Positions 26,210 through 34,600 of a stretch of DNA of 35,668 nt are shown piece by piece; position 1 is the first letter of the stretch; each line of letters starts with the position of its first letter. The notes below the pieces were generated by a model. It had not been told where the DNA came from and made no database searches. It saw only the letters and a list, made by a program, of their open reading frames with translations. Origin of the DNA: a virus; IMG/VR virus record IMGVR_UViG_3300042894_003880, positions 1-35,668 of that record; one strand, given 5' to 3'. The position numbers and the translations under genes were made by a program.

Positions 26210-27341
26210 AATATGTTCTCATTAAAACTTTTAATTCTTGTTCAATTTGTGGAACATACTCTTTTCTAATTAAATTAATTGTACGTTTATTTTCATTTTG
26301 TTCTAATTCGTATTCATAAATAGATAATCTTTGTTTTTCAGTAGAAATTACAATATTCTCAGATTCTTTTGTTTGTGTTGCATAATTTAATATGGGGAAA
26401 TCGTATCCATTTCCTCCTCCATTATATGCTTTTTCGTCAATGTAAATAGTTTCTGATGTTTCTTTTCCTGTAATATTATCAGTTGTAGTAATAGTTGCTC
26501 TATATCCAAATGGATCTTTATTTCTTGTAACTAACGTATATTCCAAGCCATTAGTGTAAGTTTTCCAATAATCTGCATTAGAAATAGTTATTCCATTAAC
26601 AGAATTTGATGTATTATTTTGTTTACAAATATAAATTATCCCATTATACGTTGTAACATCATCTGTATTGTATTGTATATTATTTTGCCAATCCCCTTTC
26701 CAATAAGCCCCATCATAAATTCTATTCCAATATTTTTTAGCTAACGCATCTTTAAACGTTCCAATTCGCGCAGGTTTGTGTGTATTTGTGCAAATAAATG
26801 CTGTATTACTTGTAACGATAATATCATTTACATTGTATTCAGCAACAATATCTATATCATTTGGCCCATCTTCAAGGACTACGCTTGTAATTGTAATTCC
26901 AGTATTGGAATTATATATGTATTCGTATGTTCCGCCTTCATTGTATGTAATTGATCCTGCAGGATATAAAATGCCATCAATCGTATAATATTCAGTTGCA
27001 TCCCATTCACCTCTCCAATTACCTTCTTTCCATTGTTTCGTACTATTTCCTTCATTTTTATACTTATCCATAAGATATTTTGAAAATACCGGATAATCTA
27101 AAGAATAATCAAAAAACGGATTAATTGTATCATTGGCTAACATTACAATCCAATGACGCTCAGGATCTCCATAATATTTTGCTGCAATAATTTCTGGAGT
27201 ATCCCCTTCTTGCATATCATATGGATAATACATCGACAATTTATTTGAATATTTTTGTCTAATTGCTATTCTTGTAACAATATCAGTTACAATTTTACTA
27301 TTAATATTAAGTAATGGATATTTTGAAAAAAATGAAGACAT
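26202..27341 (-). CDS. 53: Baseplate wedge protein gp53 with carbohydrate-binding-like inserts
   Basis: Wedge protein that connects wedges to the hub. The gp53 core is visible as SNKLSMYYPYDMQEGDTPEI, then YYGDPERHWIVMLANDTINP (T4: IYGNPQLYWVLLMCNDNYDP), and a C-terminal helix NLIRKEYVPQIEQEL ending MRTYYG (T4 ends with MEKSYG). At 379 residues it is nearly twice T4 gp53 (196). The insertion, about residues 100-290, contains two modules with the spacing of CBM5/12 (chitin-binding type 3): EYNVNDIIVTSNTAFIC...YWN and WKGDWQNNIQYNTDDV...GIIYIC...YW. This could add a sugar-binding surface to the baseplate. It lies three bases downstream of gp48. Confidence 0.92.
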   Translation of the reverse strand: MSSFFSKYPLLNINSKIVTDIVTRIAIRQKYSNKLSMYYPYDMQEGDTPEIIAAKYYGDPERHWIVMLANDTINPFFDYSLDYPVFSKYLMDKYKNEGNSTKQWKEGNWRGEWDATEYYTIDGILYPAGSITYNEGGTYEYIYNSNTGITITSVVLEDGPNDIDIVAEYNVNDIIVTSNTAFICTNTHKPARIGTFKDALAKKYWNRIYDGAYWKGDWQNNIQYNTDDVTTYNGIIYICKQNNTSNSVNGITISNADYWKTYTNGLEYTLVTRNKDPFGYRATITTTDNITGKETSETIYIDEKAYNGGGNGYDFPILNYATQTKESENIVISTEKQRLSIYEYELEQNENKRTINLIRKEYVPQIEQELKVLMRTYYG

Positions 27342-27344
27342 ATA

Positions 27345-28727
27345 TCAATATCCTTGATCTATTTTATCTCTTGTTAAAATTTCAGTTTCTTTAAACATCA
27401 ACGTCAATCGAGTTTTAACTGGCATACCATCATTATATGTAACCCAACCAACTTCTGGTGCATAATCAACAACAATACTTGTTAATACACAAGGAGCAAA
27501 TTTATGTAAATTTTCATTTCTTTTTTCTAGGTGCATATATTCAATTTGAAATACTGAAGGAACGTCAAAATATCTACCTTCATATCCACCATACAAATTA
27601 GGAGCAGCGTGTTTTCTAAACAATTTTATGATTTCTCTAACTGTTTCAGCTTCATTTGGGCTTTTTGGTGTAAACGTAAAGTCAAATTGAAATGTTCTCA
27701 TATCCATTGCCGAAAAAACAACTTCAAATTGAGGGTTGATTGCATATCCAGCTTTACTTAAAAGATATTTTCCAACAGCAGCTCCGTCGTTTACAATACC
27801 AAGCGCACCTGCTGCTTGGCCAGCTCCTTCTAACACAAGAGGCTTATAATCATTTTCTTTTATTGTTTTTATTGTATCTGATGACATTAAACCGTTTTTT
27901 TGGTTTTTAAATGAATCATATAATGAAGCAGCACTATTCTTTATTCCTTCGGCTTCCTTCATTCCTTCTGCAACCCCTCCAGTCATACCTAATGCATCAG
28001 TCATTTTTAAATCATTATATGCGGCATGCTGACTCATAGAAACGGTATCCGGCATGTATAAATTTATATACCCACTAGGTTTAACGGATGACGGTTTAAA
28101 AACTGGACCATTAGTTTGATCTTTTCCTTGTTGGGTTGAACTTGCTGAACTAAATGCTTTTGCAGGGTCATTTAAAAAATCTTTTATAGAATTAAAAGCA
28201 GAAGTTGCAGACCCCATTGGATCTTTTAAGAAACTAGAAACTCCAGGAATTGAACTTGCTGTTGATGCAATTGAAGATAATCCATTTATCCCACCAACAA
28301 CTCCAGATAACGCGGTTAATGGGGAACCAGCAGAAAAACCTCCAGTAATAATACTTTTTGCTCCAGATACAACGCCAACTACAGAAGCAGCTGTTCCCGC
28401 AAGTTGATTTGCTGTACTAAGAGCTTTATTAGCTACACCAGCAACTGCTCCTATTGTATCAGTAACAGATGATACGGCTGAAGATGCTTGATTTGCGACT
28501 TTTTGTATATTAGCTAGAGCATCAAAATGCCCAGAAGATATATAATCTGCTCCTTTAGAAGAAACAATCCCAGTTTCTTGGTATGTTGATTTTGTTGGTA
28601 TCAACACAGAAAATGTAATGAAATGCCCTTGCCTTGAACTACCCAATGAATTTGGATATGATAATACAGGCATATCATTTTTACTAGCATATAGAGCTTT
28701 TAACGGCGAATTAGGATCTACTGACAT
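27345..28727 (-). CDS. 48: Baseplate tail-tube cap protein gp48
   Basis: Caps the baseplate and is the platform for the tube initiator. First gene of the leftward operon, 460 residues (T4 gp48 is 364). The C-terminal half carries MDMRTFQFDFTFTPKSPNEA (T4 AENRTKVFTWDLTPRSTEDL), then the FKFAPCVLTSI-like segment HKFAPCVLTSIVVDYAPEVG (T4 FGPCQIQSIRFDKTP), and LTLMFKETEILTRDKI (T4 LEITMREIITLNRASL). The central part, about residues 75-200, is rich in Ala, Ser and Gly (SSAVSSVTDTIGAVAGVANK), longer than in T4 and probably flexible. The leader is A-rich with no strong ribosome site. Confidence 0.88.
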   Translation of the reverse strand: MSVDPNSPLKALYASKNDMPVLSYPNSLGSSRQGHFITFSVLIPTKSTYQETGIVSSKGADYISSGHFDALANIQKVANQASSAVSSVTDTIGAVAGVANKALSTANQLAGTAASVVGVVSGAKSIITGGFSAGSPLTALSGVVGGINGLSSIASTASSIPGVSSFLKDPMGSATSAFNSIKDFLNDPAKAFSSASSTQQGKDQTNGPVFKPSSVKPSGYINLYMPDTVSMSQHAAYNDLKMTDALGMTGGVAEGMKEAEGIKNSAASLYDSFKNQKNGLMSSDTIKTIKENDYKPLVLEGAGQAAGALGIVNDGAAVGKYLLSKAGYAINPQFEVVFSAMDMRTFQFDFTFTPKSPNEAETVREIIKLFRKHAAPNLYGGYEGRYFDVPSVFQIEYMHLEKRNENLHKFAPCVLTSIVVDYAPEVGWVTYNDGMPVKTRLTLMFKETEILTRDKIDQGY

Positions 28728-28800
28728 ATTTTTATTTCTTTTTTGTTGGATTAACTAAATACTATTTATATGTTATTTTATAAACTTTTTTGATTATTTT
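28728..28800. other. Divergent intergenic region between gp48 and gp4
   Basis: Seventy-three AT-rich bases from which the two structural operons diverge. The minus-strand late box at 28763-28770 serves gp48. For the plus strand I see only TATAAACT at 28779-28786 (6 of 8 matches to the late box), 14 bases before the gp4 ATG, which would leave almost no leader; no Shine-Dalgarno sequence precedes that ATG. Confidence 0.55.
28763..28770 (-). promoter_or_regulatory. T4-type late promoter box TATAAATA upstream of gp48
   Basis: Perfect TATAAATA reading leftward from 28770, 36 bases before the gp48 start in the divergent gap. Its position in non-coding DNA, at the head of a 28 kb unidirectional gene run, makes it the best-supported promoter in the window. 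It implies the phage encodes gp55/gp33/gp45-type late transcription factors elsewhere. Confidence 0.65.
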
Positions 28801-29244
28801 ATGAGTAGATATCCTAAACCAAGGAAATGGGTTCCAAAGAACAAAGCAAAATATAAAGGGGATTGGGATAATATAATATCTAGATCTTCATGGGAATTGC
28901 GAGTATTTAAATGGATGGACGATAACCCATCAGTGTTGGAATGGGCATCAGAAGAATGCGTTATTCCATATAAATCTCCAGTAGATAATAAGCTACATAG
29001 ATATTTTCCAGATGTTTGGGCAAAAGTAAAAGGAGCTGATGGTAGAATTAAAACATATTTATTAGAGATTAAACCGGAATATCAAGCAAATGCTCCAGAA
29101 GTTAAAAAACGAATAACTAAACAGTATATAACAGAAGTTTGCACCTATGCAATAAATCAAGCTAAATGGAAAGCAGCAAGAGAATATTGTATGGATAGAA
29201 AATGGGAATTCAAAGTATTAACAGAAAAGGATTTAGGGTTATAA
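28801..29244 (+). CDS. 4: Head completion nuclease gp4
   Basis: Acts on the DNA-filled head before tail joining (head completion; called gp4, 50 or 65 in T4). It is 147 residues, about the T4 size (150). Seen: W-x-PKNKAKYKGD near the N-terminus, SSWELRVFKWMD, EWASEECVIPYKSP, HRYFPDVWAKV, YLLEIKPE and a C-terminal REYCMDRKWEFKVLTEKDLG. The E...D...ExK arrangement (Glu in SSWE, Asp in RYFPDV, EIK) is the PD-(D/E)xK nuclease core shared with the TnsA N-terminal family. First gene of the rightward operon; its stop is directly followed by the next ATG. Confidence 0.95.
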   Translation: MSRYPKPRKWVPKNKAKYKGDWDNIISRSSWELRVFKWMDDNPSVLEWASEECVIPYKSPVDNKLHRYFPDVWAKVKGADGRIKTYLLEIKPEYQANAPEVKKRITKQYITEVCTYAINQAKWKAAREYCMDRKWEFKVLTEKDLGL

Positions 29245-29877
29245 ATGAATAATATGCAACCTGGACCAGCTGAACCTTTAGATTCAAAATTTCATTTTAA
29301 ATTTACGTTAAGAAATGTTACTGAAGCAATAACGTGGTTTAAAAATGAAATAAAATCTTTACAAAGTATAGGATCAAAAGAAAAATCAGAACATATTCCA
29401 AAACAAAAAGATTTATTGGCTCCTGGCGCTAATAAAACTAATATGTTCGAAGTTGGTAAAATGTATTTGTTTCATTATGATCCAAAAGGAAGAAAAAGTT
29501 TACCATATTACGATACATTTCCATTAATTTTTTTAACAGGAATACATCAAGGCGGATTTACTGGATTAAATTTACATTATTTACCACCAGAACCAAGATT
29601 AATTTTGTTGAGCAATTTAATGCAAAAATCAGTTACTAAAGATGGACAATTAGATAGATTAAACATTAAATACGAAAATCTAAAAGGAGTTCAAGAATTT
29701 GCATTTTTTGAACCTTGCTTTAAACAATATTTAAAATCTAATATTAGATCAGAAATAAAATTAATTCCCCCTGAAGATTGGGGGTTCGCAGCTTCTCTTC
29801 CAATTGAATCATTTATGAAAAAATCAAAACAATATGTATGGAAAGAATCTATGGCTACACAAGATATGACACTTTAG
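29245..29877 (+). CDS. Putative DNA end protector (gp2-like) or other head/tail completion protein
   Basis: 210-residue protein. The core motif (MYLFHYDPK, LPYYDTFPLIFLTG, GGFTGLNLHYLPP, followed by RLILLSNLM) is one I associate with a small conserved family in marine and other T4-like phages that is often labelled DNA end protector gp2. In T4, gene 2 is adjacent to gene 4, as here. T4 gp2 protects packaged DNA ends from host RecBCD. I cannot align it to T4 gp2 residue by residue, so no symbol is given. The start follows the gp4 stop without a gap, with AAAAGGA inside the end of gp4. There is no signal peptide or membrane segment. Confidence 0.6.
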   Translation: MNNMQPGPAEPLDSKFHFKFTLRNVTEAITWFKNEIKSLQSIGSKEKSEHIPKQKDLLAPGANKTNMFEVGKMYLFHYDPKGRKSLPYYDTFPLIFLTGIHQGGFTGLNLHYLPPEPRLILLSNLMQKSVTKDGQLDRLNIKYENLKGVQEFAFFEPCFKQYLKSNIRSEIKLIPPEDWGFAASLPIESFMKKSKQYVWKESMATQDMTL

Positions 29878-29889
29878 AGGAAAACAATA

Positions 29890-30759
29890 ATGTCATTTTT
29901 CGATACACTATCAGATACAGCCGGAAGTATTAAAAGCGGTTTTAATACTTTAATGAATGGGTCGGGTCCAGAAACAAAAAATAATATGGCAGAAGGAATA
30001 GCTGAATTAAGAAAATATGATGTTGGTAGAACTGCATATTTTAAAGTTGAAATATTTTCACAAATACCCCCCGATCAATCTTCTGGAAATTTTACTATAT
30101 CGGGAGGCAGTTCATCAGAAAAAAGTTTATCATTTTTATGTCATTCTGCAGAATTACCTGGAGAATCTACTGCAACAGTAACACAGAAAATATATGGAGT
30201 TACTGAAAAATTTTCAGTTATGACTGGATATAACGATATTACATTAGCATTCTATACAAGAGGATCTGGAGTAGAAATTACTAGAAAATTTTTTCAAAAA
30301 TGGATTTCTTTTATAACAGGAAGAGCAGAAACTATAAATTATAGAGGTAAAAAAGTACAAGAAACAACATATAATGTACAATACAAAGCAGATTATGTTG
30401 GGACAGTAAAAATTACACATTTTGCTATTACTGGAGATCCATTGGTAGAAGTAACATTATATGATGCATTTCCCGTATCAATAAATCAAGTACCATTATC
30501 TTGGTCAGCTCAAAATGAAGCCCAATCATTAAATGTTACATTTGCATACACAGAATATTCATACAATTTCTTATCAGTAGAAGGAACTGGGAACTATTCA
30601 CGAGGTCCATTAGGAGAATTATTAGGAACAGCAATTCAAACTGCTGCAACAATAAATAGCATAAAAGGAGCTTTCAAAAGCGGAAATCCTGTAGCTGCGA
30701 CATCGACATTGCCTAATCTTGGGTTGTCGAACTTTACAATATCATCTGGATTAAGATAA
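29890..30759 (+). CDS. 54: Baseplate tail tube initiator, gp54-like
   Basis: Probable starter ring for tail tube polymerisation on gp48. It is 289 residues (T4 gp54 is 320; tube protein gp19 is 163). The tube fold is visible: YFKVEIFSQI, a hydrophobic FLCHSAELPG strand, DITLAFYTRGSG, a KFFQKWISFITG helix, and the C-terminal DAFPVSINQVPLSW with QSLNVTFAYTEYSY, as in gp19/gp54 proteins. The C-terminal extension beyond the tube domain (about 40 residues, Ala/Gly-rich) and the length favour gp54 over gp19. AGAGG lies before the ATG. In T4, genes 48 and 54 are adjacent on one strand; here they are on opposite strands. Confidence 0.75.
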   Translation: MSFFDTLSDTAGSIKSGFNTLMNGSGPETKNNMAEGIAELRKYDVGRTAYFKVEIFSQIPPDQSSGNFTISGGSSSEKSLSFLCHSAELPGESTATVTQKIYGVTEKFSVMTGYNDITLAFYTRGSGVEITRKFFQKWISFITGRAETINYRGKKVQETTYNVQYKADYVGTVKITHFAITGDPLVEVTLYDAFPVSINQVPLSWSAQNEAQSLNVTFAYTEYSYNFLSVEGTGNYSRGPLGELLGTAIQTAATINSIKGAFKSGNPVAATSTLPNLGLSNFTISSGLR

Positions 30760-30775
30760 AATAGGATTATAAAAT

Positions 30776-31501
30776 ATGAGTTTGTTACCAAAAATTGATA
30801 TGCCAACATATACAGTTAAATTACCAATATCAGAATTAACTGTAAAATATAGACCTTACAACGTAAAAGAACAAAAGATTCTAGCCATGGCTAAAGAATC
30901 AGGAGATAATAATTCATTAGTTGATGCGATAATTCAAATAGCACAAAATTGTTGTGTTGATTCAACAGAAGTTGCTGATTTACCATTAAATGATGTTGAA
31001 TTTTTATTTTATCAATTACGAGCAAGATCTGAATCTGAAATCCTTGAATTAAAATATAGATGCGAAAATATAACAGAAGAAGATAAAAAATGTAATAATA
31101 TTATGGAACACGAATTAAATCTTTTGACTGAATTGGAAATAATTAAACCAGATATTTCTCCTATTATTGAAGTAACAGATAAAGTTGGATTAAAATTACG
31201 TTATCAAAGATTTGAAAAAGATGCTATTGGTGATGCATTACCTACTCCGCAGCAAATTCTTGAAATAATTGCTAAAAACGTTGAGTTTATTTATGACGAT
31301 AATTCAGCTTATAGCGCAAAAGATGTTCCATTACAAAATATTGTTGATTGGATTGGAGAATTACCTCCAGAAAAATATGTAAAAATAGAAGAATTTTTTG
31401 CAAATGAACCAAAAATCGTTAAAAAATTAGGTATTAAATGTAATAAATGCGGATTCGATCATTCTATAGAAGTACGAGATATTTTTGATTTTTTTATTTA
31501 A
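30776..31501 (+). CDS. Baseplate hub assembly chaperone, gp26/gp51-type (short form)
   Basis: 241-residue T4_baseplate-family protein, corresponding to the T4 gp26/gp51 hub assembly proteins. Seen: YTVKLPISELTVKYRPYNVK at the N-terminus, a central VEFLFYQLRARSESE helix, a first Cys pair (YRCEN...KKCNN) and a second pair near the C-terminus (IKCNKCGFD) that together could bind zinc, ending DIFDFFI. AGGA lies nine bases before the ATG. The gene ends with a run of seven T residues (31489-31495) one sense codon before the TAA. A -1 shift there gives the longer form described at 30776-31695. It sits directly before the lysozyme/tape-measure-like gene. Confidence 0.85.
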   Translation: MSLLPKIDMPTYTVKLPISELTVKYRPYNVKEQKILAMAKESGDNNSLVDAIIQIAQNCCVDSTEVADLPLNDVEFLFYQLRARSESEILELKYRCENITEEDKKCNNIMEHELNLLTELEIIKPDISPIIEVTDKVGLKLRYQRFEKDAIGDALPTPQQILEIIAKNVEFIYDDNSAYSAKDVPLQNIVDWIGELPPEKYVKIEEFFANEPKIVKKLGIKCNKCGFDHSIEVRDIFDFFI

Positions 31502-31695
31502 TTCTTGGTAATGTTGATCTTACAACTTTTTATAAAACAAATTTTAACATGATGCAACATCATGGATACAGATTACATGAGTTGGAAGAGATGATCCCTT
31601 GGGAAAGGGAAGTTTATGTAGGTTTATTGGTGCAGTATCTAAAAGACAAAGAAGAAAGACGAAAACAACAAGAAGCTAAAAGGAATATGCAATAG
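30776..31695 (+). CDS. Predicted -1 frameshift fusion: hub/tail assembly chaperone, long form
   Basis: Predicted 306-residue product: residues 1-240 of the gp26/gp51-type protein joined to 66 residues read in the -1 frame from 31495. The extension includes GNVDLTTFYKTNFNMMQHHG, then YRLHELEEMIPWEREVYVGL and a charged helix KDKEERRKQQ. It stops with TAG at 31693-31695, directly before the ATG of the next gene. The -1 frame is closed just upstream (TGA at 31486), so the open stretch begins exactly at the slip site. The MIPWERE(V/I)Y pattern is one I associate with C-terminal parts of tail-chaperone proteins. The same arrangement, G then GT then tape measure, is known from lambda. Separate translation from ATG 31549 is possible but has no ribosome site. 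Confidence 0.72.
31489..31495 (+). promoter_or_regulatory. Candidate -1 ribosomal slip site T-TTT-TTT
   Basis: Seven T residues placed in the X-XXY-YYZ register of the chaperone frame (codons TTT 31490-31492 and TTT 31493-31495), followed by ATT and TAA. Slippage of both tRNA-Phe by one base restores Phe-Phe pairing exactly. No strong downstream hairpin is evident; only a four-base stem GTTG/CAAC at 31513-31526 is seen. Transcript slippage on the T-run is another possible mechanism. Confidence 0.7.
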
Positions 31696-34600
31696 ATGGC
31701 AACTAATAATTCAGATACATCATTTTTAGATAATGCAAAAGAATATGCAAGTAATGCATATAATCAAACAAAAGATGAATTTTCTCGCGTAAGTCAAAAT
31801 AGCAAAGATAGAAATTGGATTGTTGAAAGAGAAAGTAAATTAAATAATTTAACTTTAAGTCAAAAAGAACAATTAAAATACATATCCAGCGCTGATGATG
31901 CAATGAAATTTGTTGAAGCAGCAACTGCTGGCGATAGACAAGGTGCAGAAAAATTATATAACCAAGCATTAAAAGGTCAAGGAGGAGCAATAGCATCTTT
32001 TGCAGGAGATGTTGCTACTACTGCACTTGGAGGAGCAGCAGGTAAAGCTGCATTTAAAGCTGCTCCAAAATTGTTTAAGGGTGCTGCTGAAGTAATTGGC
32101 GAAAATATTCCTTCATTAAAAAAAGTAAGTAATGTATTTAAAAGTGCTGCAGATAAAGCAGACGAAGCATTATCTGCAGAGCGGGCAGCAAGAGCAGCTG
32201 CCCGAGAACAACGCGCACAGGAATCTATTCAAAGAGCGCAAGCAGAACAGCAGCAAGCAAGAACTGCAACAAATTCCACTCCTACAGAAACTCCATTTAG
32301 AAGTAACACAACAAGAGCGACGGAAACTGTTCAAGAAACAATAACTCCGCCGCCAGAACAAAGTATTTTTGGTAAAGTTGCAGATTGGACTAAAAATAAA
32401 ATTGTTCAGGGCGCAGATTGGGCTGGCGGAAAGGTTGTCGAGGGAGCAAAATCTGTTGGTAGTGGAATTGCAAGTTTAGGTAAAACTACATTAAAAGGAG
32501 CAGGATTAGGTGCTGCTATTGGAATACCAGCAGGCGAATATTATGAAAATTTATCTGACGAAGAAAAAACCAAATGGCAAGAAAAAGCTCAAAAGGGAGT
32601 AGATTGGGTTGATAACGCAATTGATCATCCAGGAGAAGCATGGGAAGATATAAAAAAAGGAGCAGGTAATTTATTAGGAGATGTAGCAGGTGGAGCATTA
32701 GGGGCAGCTGTTGGAAAAGGGTCAAATCCATTTAGGGGAATTAGCGCAGGGACGGGATCATTATTTGCCGGCGGAGGTTCAGTTGGTTCAACATTTAATT
32801 CAATGCCCTCTGGCGGGGATTCTGGTAGAATCGGTGAAAGTCATTTCGGTGGCGGAGACGTTCAAGGAAAATCTGCAATTGAAGTATTAAATAAAATTTA
32901 TAATGTATTAGCAAAAACAAATGATACTATTAATTCAATATCTAGAGATGTTTCTTCGTTAACGCGATCACAATCACAACAAAATGCTACAAATGATTTA
33001 AATTCTGCAAATATGCAAGCTCGTCAGAATGAAATGGGATCTGCAACCCCCATTTATGGCGGAGGCGGGGGAGGTTTAGGCGGAGAAGAAGGAGGAATGG
33101 GTGAAGCAGATAAAGGTTTCTGGTCAAAACTATTGGGTAAAATTAACCCTAAAGCTGCAGGCGCAGCTGCTGTTTCTGCGCTAAATCCAGCAAAAAAAGT
33201 TGGCTTACTCTCAAAAATAGGAAAAGGAATTTTAGGTGGCGCTAAAGCTGTAGGAAGTGCAGCAAAAACTGTAGCCCCTACAGCAGCAAGAGTTGGCGGA
33301 GCAGTTGTCGGAGCTGAATTATTAAATGGGGGAGGAGACGATAAAGCAGCATATGCAAAAAACTTCTTTGTGAATAAGGGATATACAGAAGAACAAGCTG
33401 CAGGAATTGTTGGAAACTTACAAGGAGAATCAGGAAATTTTAACAAAGATGTAATATCAGGAGAAAGACGCGGAGATGGAGGCAAAGCAGTAGGGATAGC
33501 TCAATGGCACCCAGATCGCCAAGCTAAATTTAAAGAAATAATGCATAAAGATTTAGTTGGAGCTTCTCTCGAAGATCAGTTAGAATTTGTAGATTGGGAA
33601 TTAAATAATTCACATAAAAGTGCAGGAAACGACCTTCGAAAACAAACTACTGCTGAAGGAGCTGCTAAATCTGTTGAAAGAAAATACGAAATAACTGCAG
33701 CAAGTATGCATGGAGGGCATTCTCCAGAAAGAGTAAGAAATGCCGAAAAACTTATGGGTAAAAGTTTACCTGATAAAAAAGAAACTTCTTCAGCAAAACC
33801 TGTAATAAAAGGAGTAGAACTTACTGGTGATAGAAAAAGAAATCCATATTTTATAGCTCCAGGAGAAGAAGAAAAATCCAGCCCATATGACGTTTCTGCA
33901 GAAGATGTAAATGAAAATACAAATAAAGCCCCTGAACAAGAAAGGTTGCCATATGTATTATCAGATAAAGGGGATGGAAAATTTGCTAAAATTGATATAT
34001 GGACCCGCAAAAAAACTACAGCAACTCCAGAAGAAATAAAAAAATATCAAGAACAAACTGATAGAGATAATGGAAAAACTGCTGCTCCTGCTACACCATA
34101 CAGCGATGTTCCTGATTCAGAAAAACTTGATGCGCCAAAATTTCATTTATATAAAGATTCAATAGGTACAATGCAAAAACAGGATTTAGAAACTGGAGAA
34201 GAATTTTTAGCAACTGATGATGACATAAAACAAGATAAGGAACAAAAAGAACGCGAATCGCAATGGGTAGAAAAACATAAAATTAGTCCGTCAGAGCAAT
34301 TACAAATAGATGTCGATAAAACAGCTGAAGCTTATGTAGCTGCAAATCCTACAGCATCATTTGTTGAGAAACCTACTGCAACACCTCTTTCAAAAAAAGA
34401 ACAAGATATGTTAAAAGAAGTTGATGATATAGATGCTGAACGTAGCAAATTACAAAGCGAATATGATGCTGAACCGAGATATAAAGATTATGGTGATGAT
34501 AAAGAATCAATGGAAAAAGATTTACATCGATTAGACGAAAATTATGCTAAAAGTAAAGAATTGGATGAAAGAAGAAATAATATAGCAGGAACACAGGAAT

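Noticed and set aside
31595-31610. Six-base-pair hairpin TCCCTT/AAGGGA as a frameshift stimulator
   Set aside because: It lies about 100 bases downstream of the slip site, much too far for a standard stimulatory structure, and it encodes the Ile-Pro-Trp-Glu-Arg motif.
31549-31695. Independent small gene starting at ATG 31549 (48 codons)
   Set aside because: No Shine-Dalgarno sequence precedes it, and the frame upstream of the ATG back to the slip site also reads as plausible protein, so the frameshift fusion explains the open frame better.
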